64,000 nucleotides of DNA, taken from assembly GCA_963666905.2 (NCBI GenBank), contig OY763008.1:4092001-4156000 (forward strand), read 5' to 3'. This document shows positions 8,942 to 17,431 of this stretch, one piece after another. How positions within the stretch are numbered: position 1 is the first letter of the stretch; each line of letters opens with the position of its first letter. The DNA is from SP197 sp963666905 (lineage in GTDB: Bacteria > Pseudomonadota > Alphaproteobacteria > SP197). The position numbers and the translations under genes are program-made. The notes beneath the pieces are model-generated. The model saw nothing but the letters and a program-made list of their open reading frames with translations, did not search any database and was not told the DNA's origin.

Positions 8942-9364
8942 TCAGCGGTAGAGTTCGTCCCACAGGAAGATGGTGCACACGCTGAAGACGAGAAGGGCGT
9001 AGAGCACGGTGGTCACGACCTCGTGCGGCGTGCACGCGAACAGGGACACGCGCCCCTGGCCGTCGCGGCCGAAGAGCGGCGGCGCAAGTTCGGGACTGGT
9101 CCTCATCGTCATGATGACGGCAAGCGGAATCACGCCGAGGACATAGGCGTAGGGCGCGAGGCCGCTGAGATCGAGGAACGGGAAGAAGCCGCTCGCCCCG
9201 AACACGCCGACCGGCAGGATCGACCAGAAGAACCCCATGTTGGCCAGGAACTCGTGATTCATCTCGGTGGCCTTGCCGAAGCCGCGGCACAGCATCGCGA
9301 AGATCGAGGCGAGCAGAAATCCCGACAATGTCCAGATGGCAAGTCCGATACCGGTCAGTTCCAT
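8942..9364 (-). CDS. hypothetical four-helix membrane protein
   Basis: 140 aa with about four hydrophobic segments (about residues 5-25, 45-65, 72-90, 115-135) and a short loop containing LFGRDGQGRVSLFACTPHE between the last two. No family is recognised. Codon use resembles its neighbours, and a good -10/-35 pair lies just upstream at 9408-9437, so it is probably a real monocistronic gene. It lies between the rplU promoter and an SDR gene. Confidence 0.7.
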   Translation of the reverse strand: MELTGIGLAIWTLSGFLLASIFAMLCRGFGKATEMNHEFLANMGFFWSILPVGVFGASGFFPFLDLSGLAPYAYVLGVIPLAVIMTMRTSPELAPPLFGRDGQGRVSLFACTPHEVVTTVLYALLVFSVCTIFLWDELYR

Positions 9365-9407
9365 GGGATTCGTGTCCCGGTTGTTCGAGGCGTCCTGGCG
9401 GACCGCG

Positions 9408-9437
9408 ATTATAGGGAGGCTTCGTTCTCCGGCGCAA
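9408..9437 (-). promoter_or_regulatory. probable promoter of the small membrane-protein gene
   Basis: Minus strand: TTGCGC (9437-9432), an 18-base spacer, then a perfect TATAAT (9413-9408). The start site would be near 9401, about 37 bases before the ATG at 9364. It lies just after the SDR stop codon at 9441. Confidence 0.6.
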
Positions 9438-9440
9438 CCG

Positions 9441-10202
9441 TCAGCCCCTGCCGATATAGGGCATGGTGTTGGCCATCACGGTCAGGAAGGGAATGTTGGC
9501 GTCGAGCGGCATGTCGGCGACGAGGAGAACCGCGTTGACGACGTTGGAGACGTCCATGACCGGTTCCGGAACGATACGGCCGTCGGCCTGCTCGAGGCCG
9601 TTCCCGGCGCCTGCCGTCATGTCGGTCAGGGCGTTTCCGATGTCGATCTGCGTGCAGCAGATGCGATGCGCCCTGCCGTCCAGCGAGGTGGAGCGCGTCA
9701 GGCCGGTCACGGCGTGCTTGGTCGCTGTGTAGGGCGCCGACATCGGCCGCGGCACGTGCGCGGAGACCGAACCGTTGTTGACGATCCGGCCGCCCGGCGG
9801 GTCCTGGGCCTTCATGATGCGCATCGCGTGCCTGGTGCACAGGAACGGACCCGTGAGGTTGGTGTCGACCACGGCCTGCCATTCGTCGACGGCGAGATCC
9901 TCCATCGGCACGGCGCGGGCGCCGATGCCGGCGTTGTTGAACAGCAGGTCGAGACGGCCGAGGCGCTCCTCGACGACGGCGAAGAGGGCATCGACGGAGT
10001 CCGGCCGGCCGACGTCGCATTCCACCGCGACAAGGCGGTCCTCGAGGGCGGGCCGTTCCGCAACGACGCGATCGAGCCGCTCCCTGCGGCGTCCGGCCAG
10101 CACCACGCGGAAGCCGTGATCGGCCAGTCCCAGAGCGGTCGCCCGTCCTATGCCGGCGCCGGCGCCCGTGACGAGCGCGACGCGGCGGATGGTGTCGGGC
10201 AT
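9441..10202 (-). CDS. short-chain dehydrogenase/reductase
   Basis: NAD(P)-dependent oxidoreductase of the classical SDR family, 253 aa. The cofactor motif TGAGAGIG is at about residues 12-19, NNAG at about 90, and the catalytic Ser and YTATK lie in the middle of the protein. Substrate unknown. It is divergent from the enolase-superfamily gene at 10306 with about 100 bases between them, so the two may share a regulatory region and a pathway, but this is only inferred from position. Confidence 0.88.
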   Translation of the reverse strand: MPDTIRRVALVTGAGAGIGRATALGLADHGFRVVLAGRRRERLDRVVAERPALEDRLVAVECDVGRPDSVDALFAVVEERLGRLDLLFNNAGIGARAVPMEDLAVDEWQAVVDTNLTGPFLCTRHAMRIMKAQDPPGGRIVNNGSVSAHVPRPMSAPYTATKHAVTGLTRSTSLDGRAHRICCTQIDIGNALTDMTAGAGNGLEQADGRIVPEPVMDVSNVVNAVLLVADMPLDANIPFLTVMANTMPYIGRG

Positions 10203-10305
10203 GGTTTATCTCCTCCATCGAAGGGCATAGGATTCGCCGCGCGTCACGATAGGGTGTCATGGTCCAGCGGTCATCCCCTCCACCACCCGTTGCGGAGCCG
10301 GCGGC

Positions 10306-11418
10306 ATGAAGATCACCGGCATCCATGTCCATGGTCTGGATCTTCCCTACCGGGAGGGCGCCTATCGCTGCCGCAACCGCACCGAGTACGGACAGACCGC
10401 GACCATGGTCGAGGTTGTCACGGACGAGGGATTGACGGGCTGGGGCGAGGTGACGCCGCTGGGAGCCTTCTATTCGGAGGCCTTCACAGCCGGCGTGCGC
10501 GCGGGCCTGGCGATCCTGGCGCCCGAGGTGCTGGGCAGCGACCCGCGGGAGACCGGCAGGCTGATGCGTGTCATGGACGGCGCGATGCTCGGACAGATGG
10601 ACGTCAAGACGCCCGTCGATATCGCCTTGTGGGACATCGCGGCGCAGGCCGCCGGCCTTCCCCTGGCCGAGTATCTCGGGGGACGCTACGGCGAGTCCGT
10701 CGACCTCTATCGCTCCGTGTCGCAGGACCGGCCGGAGGCGATGCTGGCGTCGGCCCGCCGCTTCATCGCCGGCGGCTACCGGCGCCTCCAGGTCAAGGTC
10801 GGCGACGATCCGGTTCTCGACGCCCGCCGCCTCGAGACCGTCGCCGACGAGGCGGGTGACGACGTCGTCCTGTTCTGCGACGCCAACGGCGCCTGGACGA
10901 GTCACGACGCCCTGCGGTTCCTCGATCGGACGAGGGACATCGACTACGTCCTCGAACAGCCCTGCTGGTCGCTCGACGAGAACATGGCCGTCCGGCGCCA
11001 CGCGTCGAGGCCGATGGTCCTCGACGAAAGCGTGGACAGCCTCCAGTCCCTGCTGCGGATCAGGCGCGAGGGCATGGCCGACGGCGTAACCATCAAGATC
11101 TCGCGCTTCGGCGGCATCACGCGCGCCAGGCGGATCCGCGACCTGGCCGTGGACATGGGTCTCAAGGTGACCGTCGAATGCATCGGCGGCGCCGACATCA
11201 TCAGCTCGGCCATCGCCCACATGTCGCTGTCCACGCCCGAGGAGATGAGGCTCCACACGGTCGACTTCCACAACTGGAAGACTGTGTCGAACGCGACCGG
11301 GATTCCCGATGTCGTGGACGGCGCCATGCGCACGCCCGAGGGTGCGGGGCTGGGGATCGCGCCGCTGCGGGACGTCATGGGCGAACCCCTGTTCACCTGC
11401 GGCCCGGACGCGTCCTGA
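10306..11418 (+). CDS. enolase-superfamily enzyme (muconate lactonizing/mandelate racemase type)
   Basis: 370 aa. N-terminal capping domain about 1-120, then the barrel with the expected acid/base and metal ligands: Lys in LQVKVG, Asp in FCDANGAW, Glu in EQPCW, Asp in VLDES, and Lys in TIKISRFGG. The N-terminus (DLPYREGAYRC) and the overall pattern resemble cis-3-hydroxyproline dehydratase / hydroxyproline-betaine epimerase relatives, but the reaction cannot be fixed from sequence alone. Its stop overlaps a CTG that may start the next gene, so the two probably form an operon with 13305. Confidence 0.82.
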   Translation: MKITGIHVHGLDLPYREGAYRCRNRTEYGQTATMVEVVTDEGLTGWGEVTPLGAFYSEAFTAGVRAGLAILAPEVLGSDPRETGRLMRVMDGAMLGQMDVKTPVDIALWDIAAQAAGLPLAEYLGGRYGESVDLYRSVSQDRPEAMLASARRFIAGGYRRLQVKVGDDPVLDARRLETVADEAGDDVVLFCDANGAWTSHDALRFLDRTRDIDYVLEQPCWSLDENMAVRRHASRPMVLDESVDSLQSLLRIRREGMADGVTIKISRFGGITRARRIRDLAVDMGLKVTVECIGGADIISSAIAHMSLSTPEEMRLHTVDFHNWKTVSNATGIPDVVDGAMRTPEGAGLGIAPLRDVMGEPLFTCGPDAS

Positions 11419-13301
11419 TTCCGGAGGACGTTCCCAGCCTGGTTCCGGCGCCGGACGACCCCGCGGCGTGGCCGGCGTGGCGGGAAGGGCTCGGCGCATG
11501 GAGCGGGGACGCGAAACGGGCCGTTGCGGCCCCGGCGGCCGGGGACGGGGCCTTCGACTGGGTCGGCCGGTGCGTCACGATGCACAAGATCATGCTCTTC
11601 GATGATCGCCTGCGGGGAAAGACGGCCGGCGGCTGGCTGATCGAGCCCTACCTTGACCGCTTCGAGAGCCGGTTCGGCGCCCTCGACGGTGCCATCCTCT
11701 GGCACGCCTACCCCAATCTGGGTCTCGACTGCCGCAACCAGTTCGACTTCTGGCGCCTCATGCCCGGCGGTCTTGCGGGCCTGCGCGACCTGGTCCGCCG
11801 GCTGCATGTCCGCGATGTCCGCGTCATCCTCGCCTATCATCCCTGGGACAGGGCGACGCGGCGCGAGGATGTGGACGACAGCGCCGCGCTCGCCGAGCTC
11901 GTCGGCGAACTCGATGCCGACGGGATCTTTCTCGACACTCTTTCGTCCGGCCTGCCCGGACTGCGCGCCGCGCTCGATGCGGTCAAGCCGGGCGTCGTCC
12001 TGCAGTCCCAGGCGTCGACGCCGCTCGACCGGCTGGCCGGGCACCGCATGGGCTGGGCCGAGGTGTGGCGCGATTCCCGCGCCCCGGGCGTGCTGCGCAA
12101 CAGGTATCACGACCGCCGCCACATGGTGCACGTGGTGCGCCGCTGGCAGACGGACCACGGCCCGGAGATTCAGCTCGCATGGATGAACGGCGCCGGCATG
12201 ATGGTGTGGGAGAACGTCTTCGGATCGTGGAACGGGTGGAGCGACCGCGACGCGGCGCAGTGGCGGCACGCGAGCGCCATCCGCCGCCGCTGGTTCCGCC
12301 ACTTCGCGCAAGGCGCCTGGACGCCGCTGGCGGCGGCGCCGGCGCCCGGCGTCTACGCCTCGTGCTGGGAGCACGGGGGCGTGCGCCTGTGGACCCTCGT
12401 CAACAGGACGGCCCGCGCCCGCCGCGGCCTTCGCCTGCCGGTGTCGGCGGGATGTGCCTGCGACCTGATGGCGGGCGCCCGGCTCGACGTCGCCGGCCGG
12501 GGCGTCACGATCGGCCTGCCCGCGCGGGGACTGGGCGCGGTGATCGAGACGGATGTCCCGGACGCCTTCCTGGAGGGCCAGGCGGAGCTGGCCAGGCGGC
12601 GCGACCGCGCATCGGGCCGCCGGCCCCTCGCCCGGATCCGCAGGCTGCCGGCGGCGCGCCCGGCGGCGGCCAGGGATGTGCCCGAAGGCATGGTGGCCGT
12701 GCCGGGTGGCGAGATCCGGCGGCGCGTGCGCTACCGGGTGAGGGAATGCGGCATGTACGAAGGCGCGTCAGCACCCGGTTGCGACGATCTCGTGCTGCCG
12801 GGACTGCACACGCACCGGGAGGAGTTGATCCGCGAGACCCTGGCGGCGTTCGCGATTGACAGGACGTCCGTCACGCTGGACCAGTACCGGCGCTTCGTTA
12901 CCCGGACCGGCTACCGCCCGGCGGCGCCCGAGGGCTTCGATCTTTCCACCGGCCGGCCCGGCGATCCGGTGTGCCGGGTTGATCTTGACGACGCCCGCGC
13001 CTATGCGTCCTGGCTCGGGCGGCGCCTGCCGACGGAAGCGGAGTGGCAGAAGGCGGCGGATGACGGTCTGCTCGGGGACGATGCCGTCAATGTCTGGAAC
13101 TGGACCGAGCCCGAGATGAGCGACGGCCGAACGAGATTCTGCATGGTGAAGGGTGGATGCGATGGGGCGCCCGGGGGTTCCGACTGGTATGCCGACGGCG
13201 GCCGCAAGGATGCGGAGTTCTCCGCCAAGGTCCTGCTCCTGTGGCCGGGGCTCGACCGCACCGCCACGATCGGCTTCCGCACCGCCGTCGATCTCGGGTG
13301 A
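11415..13301 (+). CDS. TIM-barrel (glycosidase-like) protein fused to a C-terminal FGE/SUMF1-like domain
   Basis: About 628 aa if translation starts at CTG 11415, which overlaps the preceding TGA (CTGA). The first in-frame ATG is 11581, but the intervening frame looks coding (FDWVGRCVT joins directly to the conserved part). Residues about 55-400 look like a glycosidase-type barrel (ILWHAYPNLGLD, NQFDFWRLMPGG, ILAYHPWD, GIFLDTL). Residues about 420-627 match the FGE-sulfatase/SUMF1 fold (PEGMVAVPGG, IDRTSVTLDQYRRFV, RLPTEAEWQKA, GFRTAV). The usual copper-site pattern with GGSW and a downstream CR is replaced by VKGGC, and the second Cys is missing, so true formylglycine-generating activity is doubtful. 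Function unknown. Confidence 0.75.
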   Translation: MIPEDVPSLVPAPDDPAAWPAWREGLGAWSGDAKRAVAAPAAGDGAFDWVGRCVTMHKIMLFDDRLRGKTAGGWLIEPYLDRFESRFGALDGAILWHAYPNLGLDCRNQFDFWRLMPGGLAGLRDLVRRLHVRDVRVILAYHPWDRATRREDVDDSAALAELVGELDADGIFLDTLSSGLPGLRAALDAVKPGVVLQSQASTPLDRLAGHRMGWAEVWRDSRAPGVLRNRYHDRRHMVHVVRRWQTDHGPEIQLAWMNGAGMMVWENVFGSWNGWSDRDAAQWRHASAIRRRWFRHFAQGAWTPLAAAPAPGVYASCWEHGGVRLWTLVNRTARARRGLRLPVSAGCACDLMAGARLDVAGRGVTIGLPARGLGAVIETDVPDAFLEGQAELARRRDRASGRRPLARIRRLPAARPAAARDVPEGMVAVPGGEIRRRVRYRVRECGMYEGASAPGCDDLVLPGLHTHREELIRETLAAFAIDRTSVTLDQYRRFVTRTGYRPAAPEGFDLSTGRPGDPVCRVDLDDARAYASWLGRRLPTEAEWQKAADDGLLGDDAVNVWNWTEPEMSDGRTRFCMVKGGCDGAPGGSDWYADGGRKDAEFSAKVLLLWPGLDRTATIGFRTAVDLG

Positions 13302-13304
13302 GGG

Positions 13305-13862
13305 ATGGCCGTGCGGCGGTTGACACCGGCGACGATCGCCACCGAACGCCTGGTTCTCGAGCCCCTGGAGCTGCGCCATGCCACGGCGGTCACGCGGTTC
13401 TGCCGGCTGTGGGAGGTCGCCCGCTACACCGCCAACATTCCCCACCCCTACCCCGCGGGCTGTGCGGAGGCGTTTGCCAAGGACGCCGTCAGGGACCGGG
13501 AAAACGGGGGAGGATGGGTCTACGCGGTGACCCTGGCGCAAGACGGCGCCGTCGCCGGCGTCATCGACATCACGCTTTCGGGCGATGACCGCACCGGAGA
13601 GCTCGGTTACGCCTTCGCGCCGTGGAGCTGGGGCAGGGGCTATGCCACGGAAGCGGCGCGCGCCCTGCTCGGCCTTGCCTTCAGGATGCTGCGTCTCGAC
13701 AGGGTCGAGGCCTTCGTCATGGTGGAAAACCCGGCCTCCTGCAGGGTGCTCGACAAGGTCGGGATGCGCTGCGTCGAGGAGCGCACGATGCCGGCGCCCG
13801 CGCGCGGCAGGCAGACCCGGTTCAGGGTCTACCGCATGTTCTGGTCGCAGGCGCTGACGTGA
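13305..13862 (+). CDS. GNAT N-acetyltransferase (RimJ/RimL type)
   Basis: 185 aa acetyl-CoA-dependent acetyltransferase. It has the family order: N-terminal TERLVLEPLELRHA, then GELGYAFAPWSWGRGYATEA (acetyl-CoA loop), then VEAFVMVENPASCRVLDKVGM. These are typical of acetyltransferases acting on protein N-termini or small amines; the target is unknown. ATG 13305 lies 3 bases after the previous stop. The stop overlaps the mutT start. Confidence 0.88.
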   Translation: MAVRRLTPATIATERLVLEPLELRHATAVTRFCRLWEVARYTANIPHPYPAGCAEAFAKDAVRDRENGGGWVYAVTLAQDGAVAGVIDITLSGDDRTGELGYAFAPWSWGRGYATEAARALLGLAFRMLRLDRVEAFVMVENPASCRVLDKVGMRCVEERTMPAPARGRQTRFRVYRMFWSQALT

Positions 13863-14254
13863 TGCTCGTCGTGGTGGCCTGCGCCCTGGTGGATGCCGAC
13901 AACCGCGTCCTCCTGGCGCGGCGCCCGCAAGGCAAGCCGATGGCCGGCCTGTGGGAGTTTCCCGGCGGCAAGGTGCGCGCCGACGAGGCCCCGGAGGCCG
14001 CCCTGATCCGGGAACTGCACGAGGAACTCGGCATCGACGTGACCGAATCCTGCCTCGCCCCCTTCACCTTTGCGAGCCACCCTTACGGCGACTTCCACCT
14101 GCTGATGCCGCTCTATGTCTGCCGGCGCTGGGACGGAGTGGTGACGGCGCGGGAGCATGCGGACCTCGCATGGGTCCGTCCCAACCGCATGTCCTCGTGG
14201 CCCATGCCGCCGGCCGACGCTCCGCTGGTGGCGATGCTCTGCGACCTTTTGTAA
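13862..14254 (+). CDS. mutT: 8-oxo-dGTP diphosphatase MutT (Nudix)
   Basis: Hydrolyses oxidised guanine nucleotides to prevent A-to-C mutations. 130 aa, the usual size. The Nudix box is complete: G at GGKVRADE, then REL and EELGI with the required spacing. The start is ATG 13862, sharing its A with the upstream TGA; GTG 13859 (GTGA overlap) is equally possible and adds one residue. It is convergent with the methyltransferase at 14261. Confidence 0.92.
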   Translation: MLVVVACALVDADNRVLLARRPQGKPMAGLWEFPGGKVRADEAPEAALIRELHEELGIDVTESCLAPFTFASHPYGDFHLLMPLYVCRRWDGVVTAREHADLAWVRPNRMSSWPMPPADAPLVAMLCDLL

Positions 14255-14260
14255 GGGGGG

Positions 14261-15124
14261 CTACAGGACCTCCGCGAGGCTGACCCGGCCGCTGCCGGGG
14301 CGCAGCGGCCGCGGCTGGGAGGCGTCGGGCGCCCAGGCGGTCATGTAGATGATGTCGAAGGTCGTCCGCACCCGCCCCTCGGCATCCGCATGGCGCTCCC
14401 GGTAGAGGGCCGCCGCCCTGCCGAAGACGTCCCGGCGCGAAAGATGGAGAGGGCGGTCGGCCAGGGCATTGTTCTCTCCCATGGCCTTGAGATCGCGCAT
14501 CAGGGCGAAGGCGTCTTCATGGGTGACGGTGATGCGGTCGGTGTCGACGACCGGAAGCGCGAATCCCGCGCGCTGGAGGAGGGCGCCGGCGTCCCTGATG
14601 TCGACCATCGGCGACAGCCGCGGCGAGAGACCGCCCGTCACCTCGACCTCGGCGTCCGTCAGGGCGGACCTCAGTTCCACCAGCGTCTCGCCGCCCAGGA
14701 GCGAGGCGAGGAACAGCCCGTCGGGCCGCAGCGCCATGCGGATCTGGACCAGCGCGCCGACGAGATCGTTGACCCAGTGAAGGGCGAGATTGCTGATGAC
14801 GGCGTCCAGCGATTCACGGGCGAACGGCAGAAGCTCCTCGTCGGCCGCAAGGCCCGTTCCCCGCAAGCCGGCGGCAAACGCCGGCGACAGGTCCGCCTGG
14901 AGGAGGAGGTCCGTGCCCTCGCGGGCGGCGAGGGGCGAGCGCAGCCGGCCGTCGCGGGCGCCGAGCTCGCAGACCACCCCGAACCGCCGGGTGATGTCGT
15001 CGAGGCGATCGATCAGGCGGCTGCCGACCTCCCCGAACAGGAACTCCGCATCCAGCCCCGCCGCCGCGGCTGCGCGGTGGCGCCGATGGGCGCGACGGTC
15101 GAAGGGCCCGGGCGAAGCGGTCAT
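14261..15124 (-). CDS. NDUFAF5-family SAM-dependent methyltransferase-like protein
   Basis: 287 aa from ATG 15124 (MTASPGPFDRRAHRR); an in-frame start at 15148 is possible. The class I fold shows VCELGARDGRL (motif I), then NLALHWVNDLVGAL and LSPRLSPMVDIRDAGALLQRAGF, and a C-terminal YREMY-like segment (ALYRERHA, IIYMTAW). This is the pattern of NDUFAF5, the complex I assembly factor that hydroxylates an arginine of NDUFS7 in mitochondria; the bacterial relatives are often annotated BioC-like. It is divergent from grxC. The comF gene often found in this neighbourhood is absent. Confidence 0.85.
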   Translation of the reverse strand: MTASPGPFDRRAHRRHRAAAAAGLDAEFLFGEVGSRLIDRLDDITRRFGVVCELGARDGRLRSPLAAREGTDLLLQADLSPAFAAGLRGTGLAADEELLPFARESLDAVISNLALHWVNDLVGALVQIRMALRPDGLFLASLLGGETLVELRSALTDAEVEVTGGLSPRLSPMVDIRDAGALLQRAGFALPVVDTDRITVTHEDAFALMRDLKAMGENNALADRPLHLSRRDVFGRAAALYRERHADAEGRVRTTFDIIYMTAWAPDASQPRPLRPGSGRVSLAEVL

Positions 15125-15217
15125 GACGCCATCGTGTCGGGACCGCACGGCGGGCGCAATTCCTGTGCGCCACGAAGACTGATATCATCGGCCCGGACCC
15201 CTTGAGGGAATGGCGCC

Positions 15218-15481
15218 GTGGCCGAAGTCGTCGTCTACACCACCATGTTCTGTCCGTACTGTTCGGGAGCCAGGCGTCTCCTGAAGTCCAGGGGCGTTCC
15301 GTTCGAGGAGGTCGACGTGACGATGAACGCCGGCAAGCGTGCCCTGATGGCGGAGCGCGCCGGCGGCAGGAGAACGGTGCCCCAGATCTTCATCGACGGG
15401 GATCCGGTCGGCGGATTCGACGACCTCGTGGCCCTCGACCGGAGCGGCGAACTGCGGACGCGATTGGCACAGGCATCATGA
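15218..15481 (+). CDS. grxC: glutaredoxin 3
   Basis: Small thiol-disulfide oxidoreductase, 87 aa, with the dithiol motif CPYC at about 12-15, the TVPQIFI cis-proline strand and the GG-DD glutathione-binding loop (GGFDDLV). The start is GTG 15218. Its stop overlaps the nitrilase start (ATGA), a pairing that is conserved in alphaproteobacteria. Confidence 0.96.
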   Translation: MAEVVVYTTMFCPYCSGARRLLKSRGVPFEEVDVTMNAGKRALMAERAGGRRTVPQIFIDGDPVGGFDDLVALDRSGELRTRLAQAS

Positions 15482-16389
15482 CGGCACTGAAGATCGCCTG
15501 CATCCAGGTCAATGCGGGGCTCGACATGGCGGCCAACATCGACCACGCGGTGGCCCTGGTGTGCGAGGCCGCCGATGCGGGCGCCGAACTCGTCGGGCTG
15601 CCCGAGAACGTCGCCCTCATGGCGGCGAGCGAGGAGGAGCGGCTCGACAACGCCTGGCGCCCTGCGGACCACCCGGCGCTCAAGGCCTTCGCCGATGTCG
15701 CGAGGCGGCGGCGTCTTTGGCTCCAGGCGGGTTCGGTGGCGGCGCTGCGCGAGGACGGCTCGCTTGCCAACCATGCCTTCCTCTTCGGTCCCGACGGCGA
15801 GGTGGCTGACTACGAGAAGATCCACATGTTCGACGTCGACCTCCCCGACGGTTCGCGCTACCGGGAATCGGCGATGTTCAACCCGGGGAGCGAGGCGGTG
15901 CTCGCGGCCACGCCCTGGGGCCCGCTGGGCATGACCGTGTGCTACGACCTTCGGTTCCCCCATCTCTACCGCGACCTTGCCCGGGCCGGGGCGGTGATGC
16001 TGACGGTCCCGGCGGCCTTCACGAAGGTCACCGGCGATGCGCACTGGGAGGTCCTGCTGCGGGCGAGAGCCATCGAGTGCGGCGCCTTCGTCTTCGCGCC
16101 GTGCCAGACCGGCCACCATCCGGGCGGCCGGCGCACCTGCGGCCATTCGCTGATCGTCGACCCGTGGGGCACGGTCCTGGCGGATGCCGGAACGGGCACA
16201 GGCTTCTGCATGGCCGATGTCGACCTCGACGAGGTCCGCCGCGTGCGCGGCATCATTCCCGCCCTCGGGCACGACCGTCCCTACACGCTTCGTTCCGCCG
16301 CGTCAGGAGCTCCTGCGGGCACACAGCCTCTGGACGGCCGCCGGCCGGGGATGGTCGACGACGAGGTCCTCGTACGCCAGCACGCGTAG
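15478..16389 (+). CDS. carbon-nitrogen hydrolase (Nit1/deaminated-glutathione-amidase-like)
   Basis: 303 aa nitrilase-superfamily amidase. The Glu-Lys-Cys triad is visible: E in GLPENVAL, K in YEKIHMFD, C in TVCYDLRFP. Family relatives repair deaminated glutathione, which suits its coupling to glutaredoxin. The protein should end near RPYTLR, but this frame continues for about 30 more low-complexity residues and runs 87 bases into the convergent methyltransferase gene, suggesting that an ancestral stop was lost. Confidence 0.9.
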   Translation: MTALKIACIQVNAGLDMAANIDHAVALVCEAADAGAELVGLPENVALMAASEEERLDNAWRPADHPALKAFADVARRRRLWLQAGSVAALREDGSLANHAFLFGPDGEVADYEKIHMFDVDLPDGSRYRESAMFNPGSEAVLAATPWGPLGMTVCYDLRFPHLYRDLARAGAVMLTVPAAFTKVTGDAHWEVLLRARAIECGAFVFAPCQTGHHPGGRRTCGHSLIVDPWGTVLADAGTGTGFCMADVDLDEVRRVRGIIPALGHDRPYTLRSAASGAPAGTQPLDGRRPGMVDDEVLVRQHA

Positions 16390-16842
16390 CTTTCCGGCCA
16401 CGGCATCGAGGAGCTCGCCGGGCCGCAGCAGGAAGTCGGGGTTGCGCGGCCGGCCGAAGCGTTCATGGCCTGCGGCGAAGGTTTCGTAGATCAGCAGGCC
16501 GCCCGGCGCCACGTTGGCGACGATGGAGGCAAGGCCGGGCCGCCACAGGTAGTTCGTGACGACGACGCCGTCGAAGGTCTCCCCGGCGAACGGCCAGGGC
16601 CCGCCGGTTTCGAGGTCGCAGGCGACAATCTCGAGCCGGGAATGGCCGACGAGCCTGCGCAACGCCTCGACGTCGCGGTCGCACGCGGTCACGCGGCAGC
16701 CGCGTTCGAGCAGCAGGACGGCGTGGCGGCCGCTTCCGGCGGCAAGGTCCAGGACACGGCTTCCCCGCGGCAGAAGGGGTGCGAAGCGGCGGACCCAGGG
16801 GCTCGCATCGAGGCCTTCGTGGGCTGTCATCTTGTTCCGCAC
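16303..16842 (-). CDS. class I SAM-dependent methyltransferase
   Basis: 179 aa. Motif I VLDLAAGSGRHAV, an acidic end of strand 2 (ACDRD), and motif IV-like GVVVTNYLWRP are present. It resembles small tellurite-resistance/UbiE-like methyltransferases; the substrate is unknown. ATG 16842 or the in-frame ATG 16830 could start it. Its 3' end overlaps the nitrilase gene by 87 bases in convergent orientation. Confidence 0.82.
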   Translation of the reverse strand: MRNKMTAHEGLDASPWVRRFAPLLPRGSRVLDLAAGSGRHAVLLLERGCRVTACDRDVEALRRLVGHSRLEIVACDLETGGPWPFAGETFDGVVVTNYLWRPGLASIVANVAPGGLLIYETFAAGHERFGRPRNPDFLLRPGELLDAVAGKLRVLAYEDLVVDHPRPAAVQRLCARRSS

Positions 16843-16859
16843 CCGAATAGGACTAGATT
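16832..16859 (+). promoter_or_regulatory. possible promoter of the DUF1178 gene
   Basis: TTGTTC (16832-16837), a 16-base spacer and TAGATT (16854-16859) lie upstream of the gene at 16887, which would give a leader of about 20 bases. Each box matches consensus at 4 positions, so support is moderate. Confidence 0.4.
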
Positions 16860-16886
16860 CAGTGCATCCCTCAAGGGGCGCGTCAA

Positions 16887-17345
16887 ATGATCGTCTTCGA
16901 TATCCAGTGCGGCAACGGCCATGTCTTCGAGGGCTGGTTCGCCGATTCCCGGGCGTTCGACGACCAGGTCGAGTCGGGGGATCTGGCGTGTCCGATATGC
17001 GGCGACCTCCGCGTCGAGAAGGCGCTGATGGCCCCGAACGTCGGCGTCGCCGGCCGGACGCGCGGCGCCGACGCTCCCGGGAAGGAGACCCGGCCGCTCG
17101 CCCTTGCCAAGCAGAAGGAGCACGCCGGCCGCGCCCTCGCCATGATGCGGGCGGTCCGCGAGCACGTGGAGCAGAACTTCGAGAACGTGGGCCCGAAGTT
17201 CGCCGATGAGGCGAGGAAGATCCACTACGGCGATGTCGAGAAGCGCAGCATCTACGGCGCGGCGACTCACGCGGAAGCCCGGGAACTGCGCGAGGAGGGC
17301 ATCGAGTTCGGCGAGCTCCCCGTCATGCCGGACCTCGACGGGTAG
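16887..17345 (+). CDS. DUF1178 family protein
   Basis: 152 aa protein of unknown function found across alpha- and betaproteobacteria. It starts with the conserved MIVFDIQCGNGHVFEGWF and has a zinc-ribbon-like cysteine set (QCGNGH and CPICG), followed by a charged linker and the conserved KIHYGDVEKRSIYGAAT and LGELP-like end (FGELPVMPDL). It is the last core gene before the accessory island that begins at about 17.4 kb. Confidence 0.93.
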   Translation: MIVFDIQCGNGHVFEGWFADSRAFDDQVESGDLACPICGDLRVEKALMAPNVGVAGRTRGADAPGKETRPLALAKQKEHAGRALAMMRAVREHVEQNFENVGPKFADEARKIHYGDVEKRSIYGAATHAEARELREEGIEFGELPVMPDLDG

Positions 17346-17356
17346 TCGGGCCCGCA

Positions 17357-17381
17357 CGGCCGACCCTCGTCGGGGCGGCCG
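17357..17381 (+). terminator. possible terminator hairpin after the DUF1178 gene
   Basis: CGGCCG at 17357-17362 pairs with CGGCCG at 17376-17381, extended by CCC/GGG, enclosing a short loop 12 bases after the stop codon. No T-run follows, so it may only stabilise the transcript end. Confidence 0.35.
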
Positions 17382-17431
17382 GGGTCATCCCTGGAGAGCG
17401 CCCGCCGTTCTCCGGCAGTGTCCTCCGGCCG

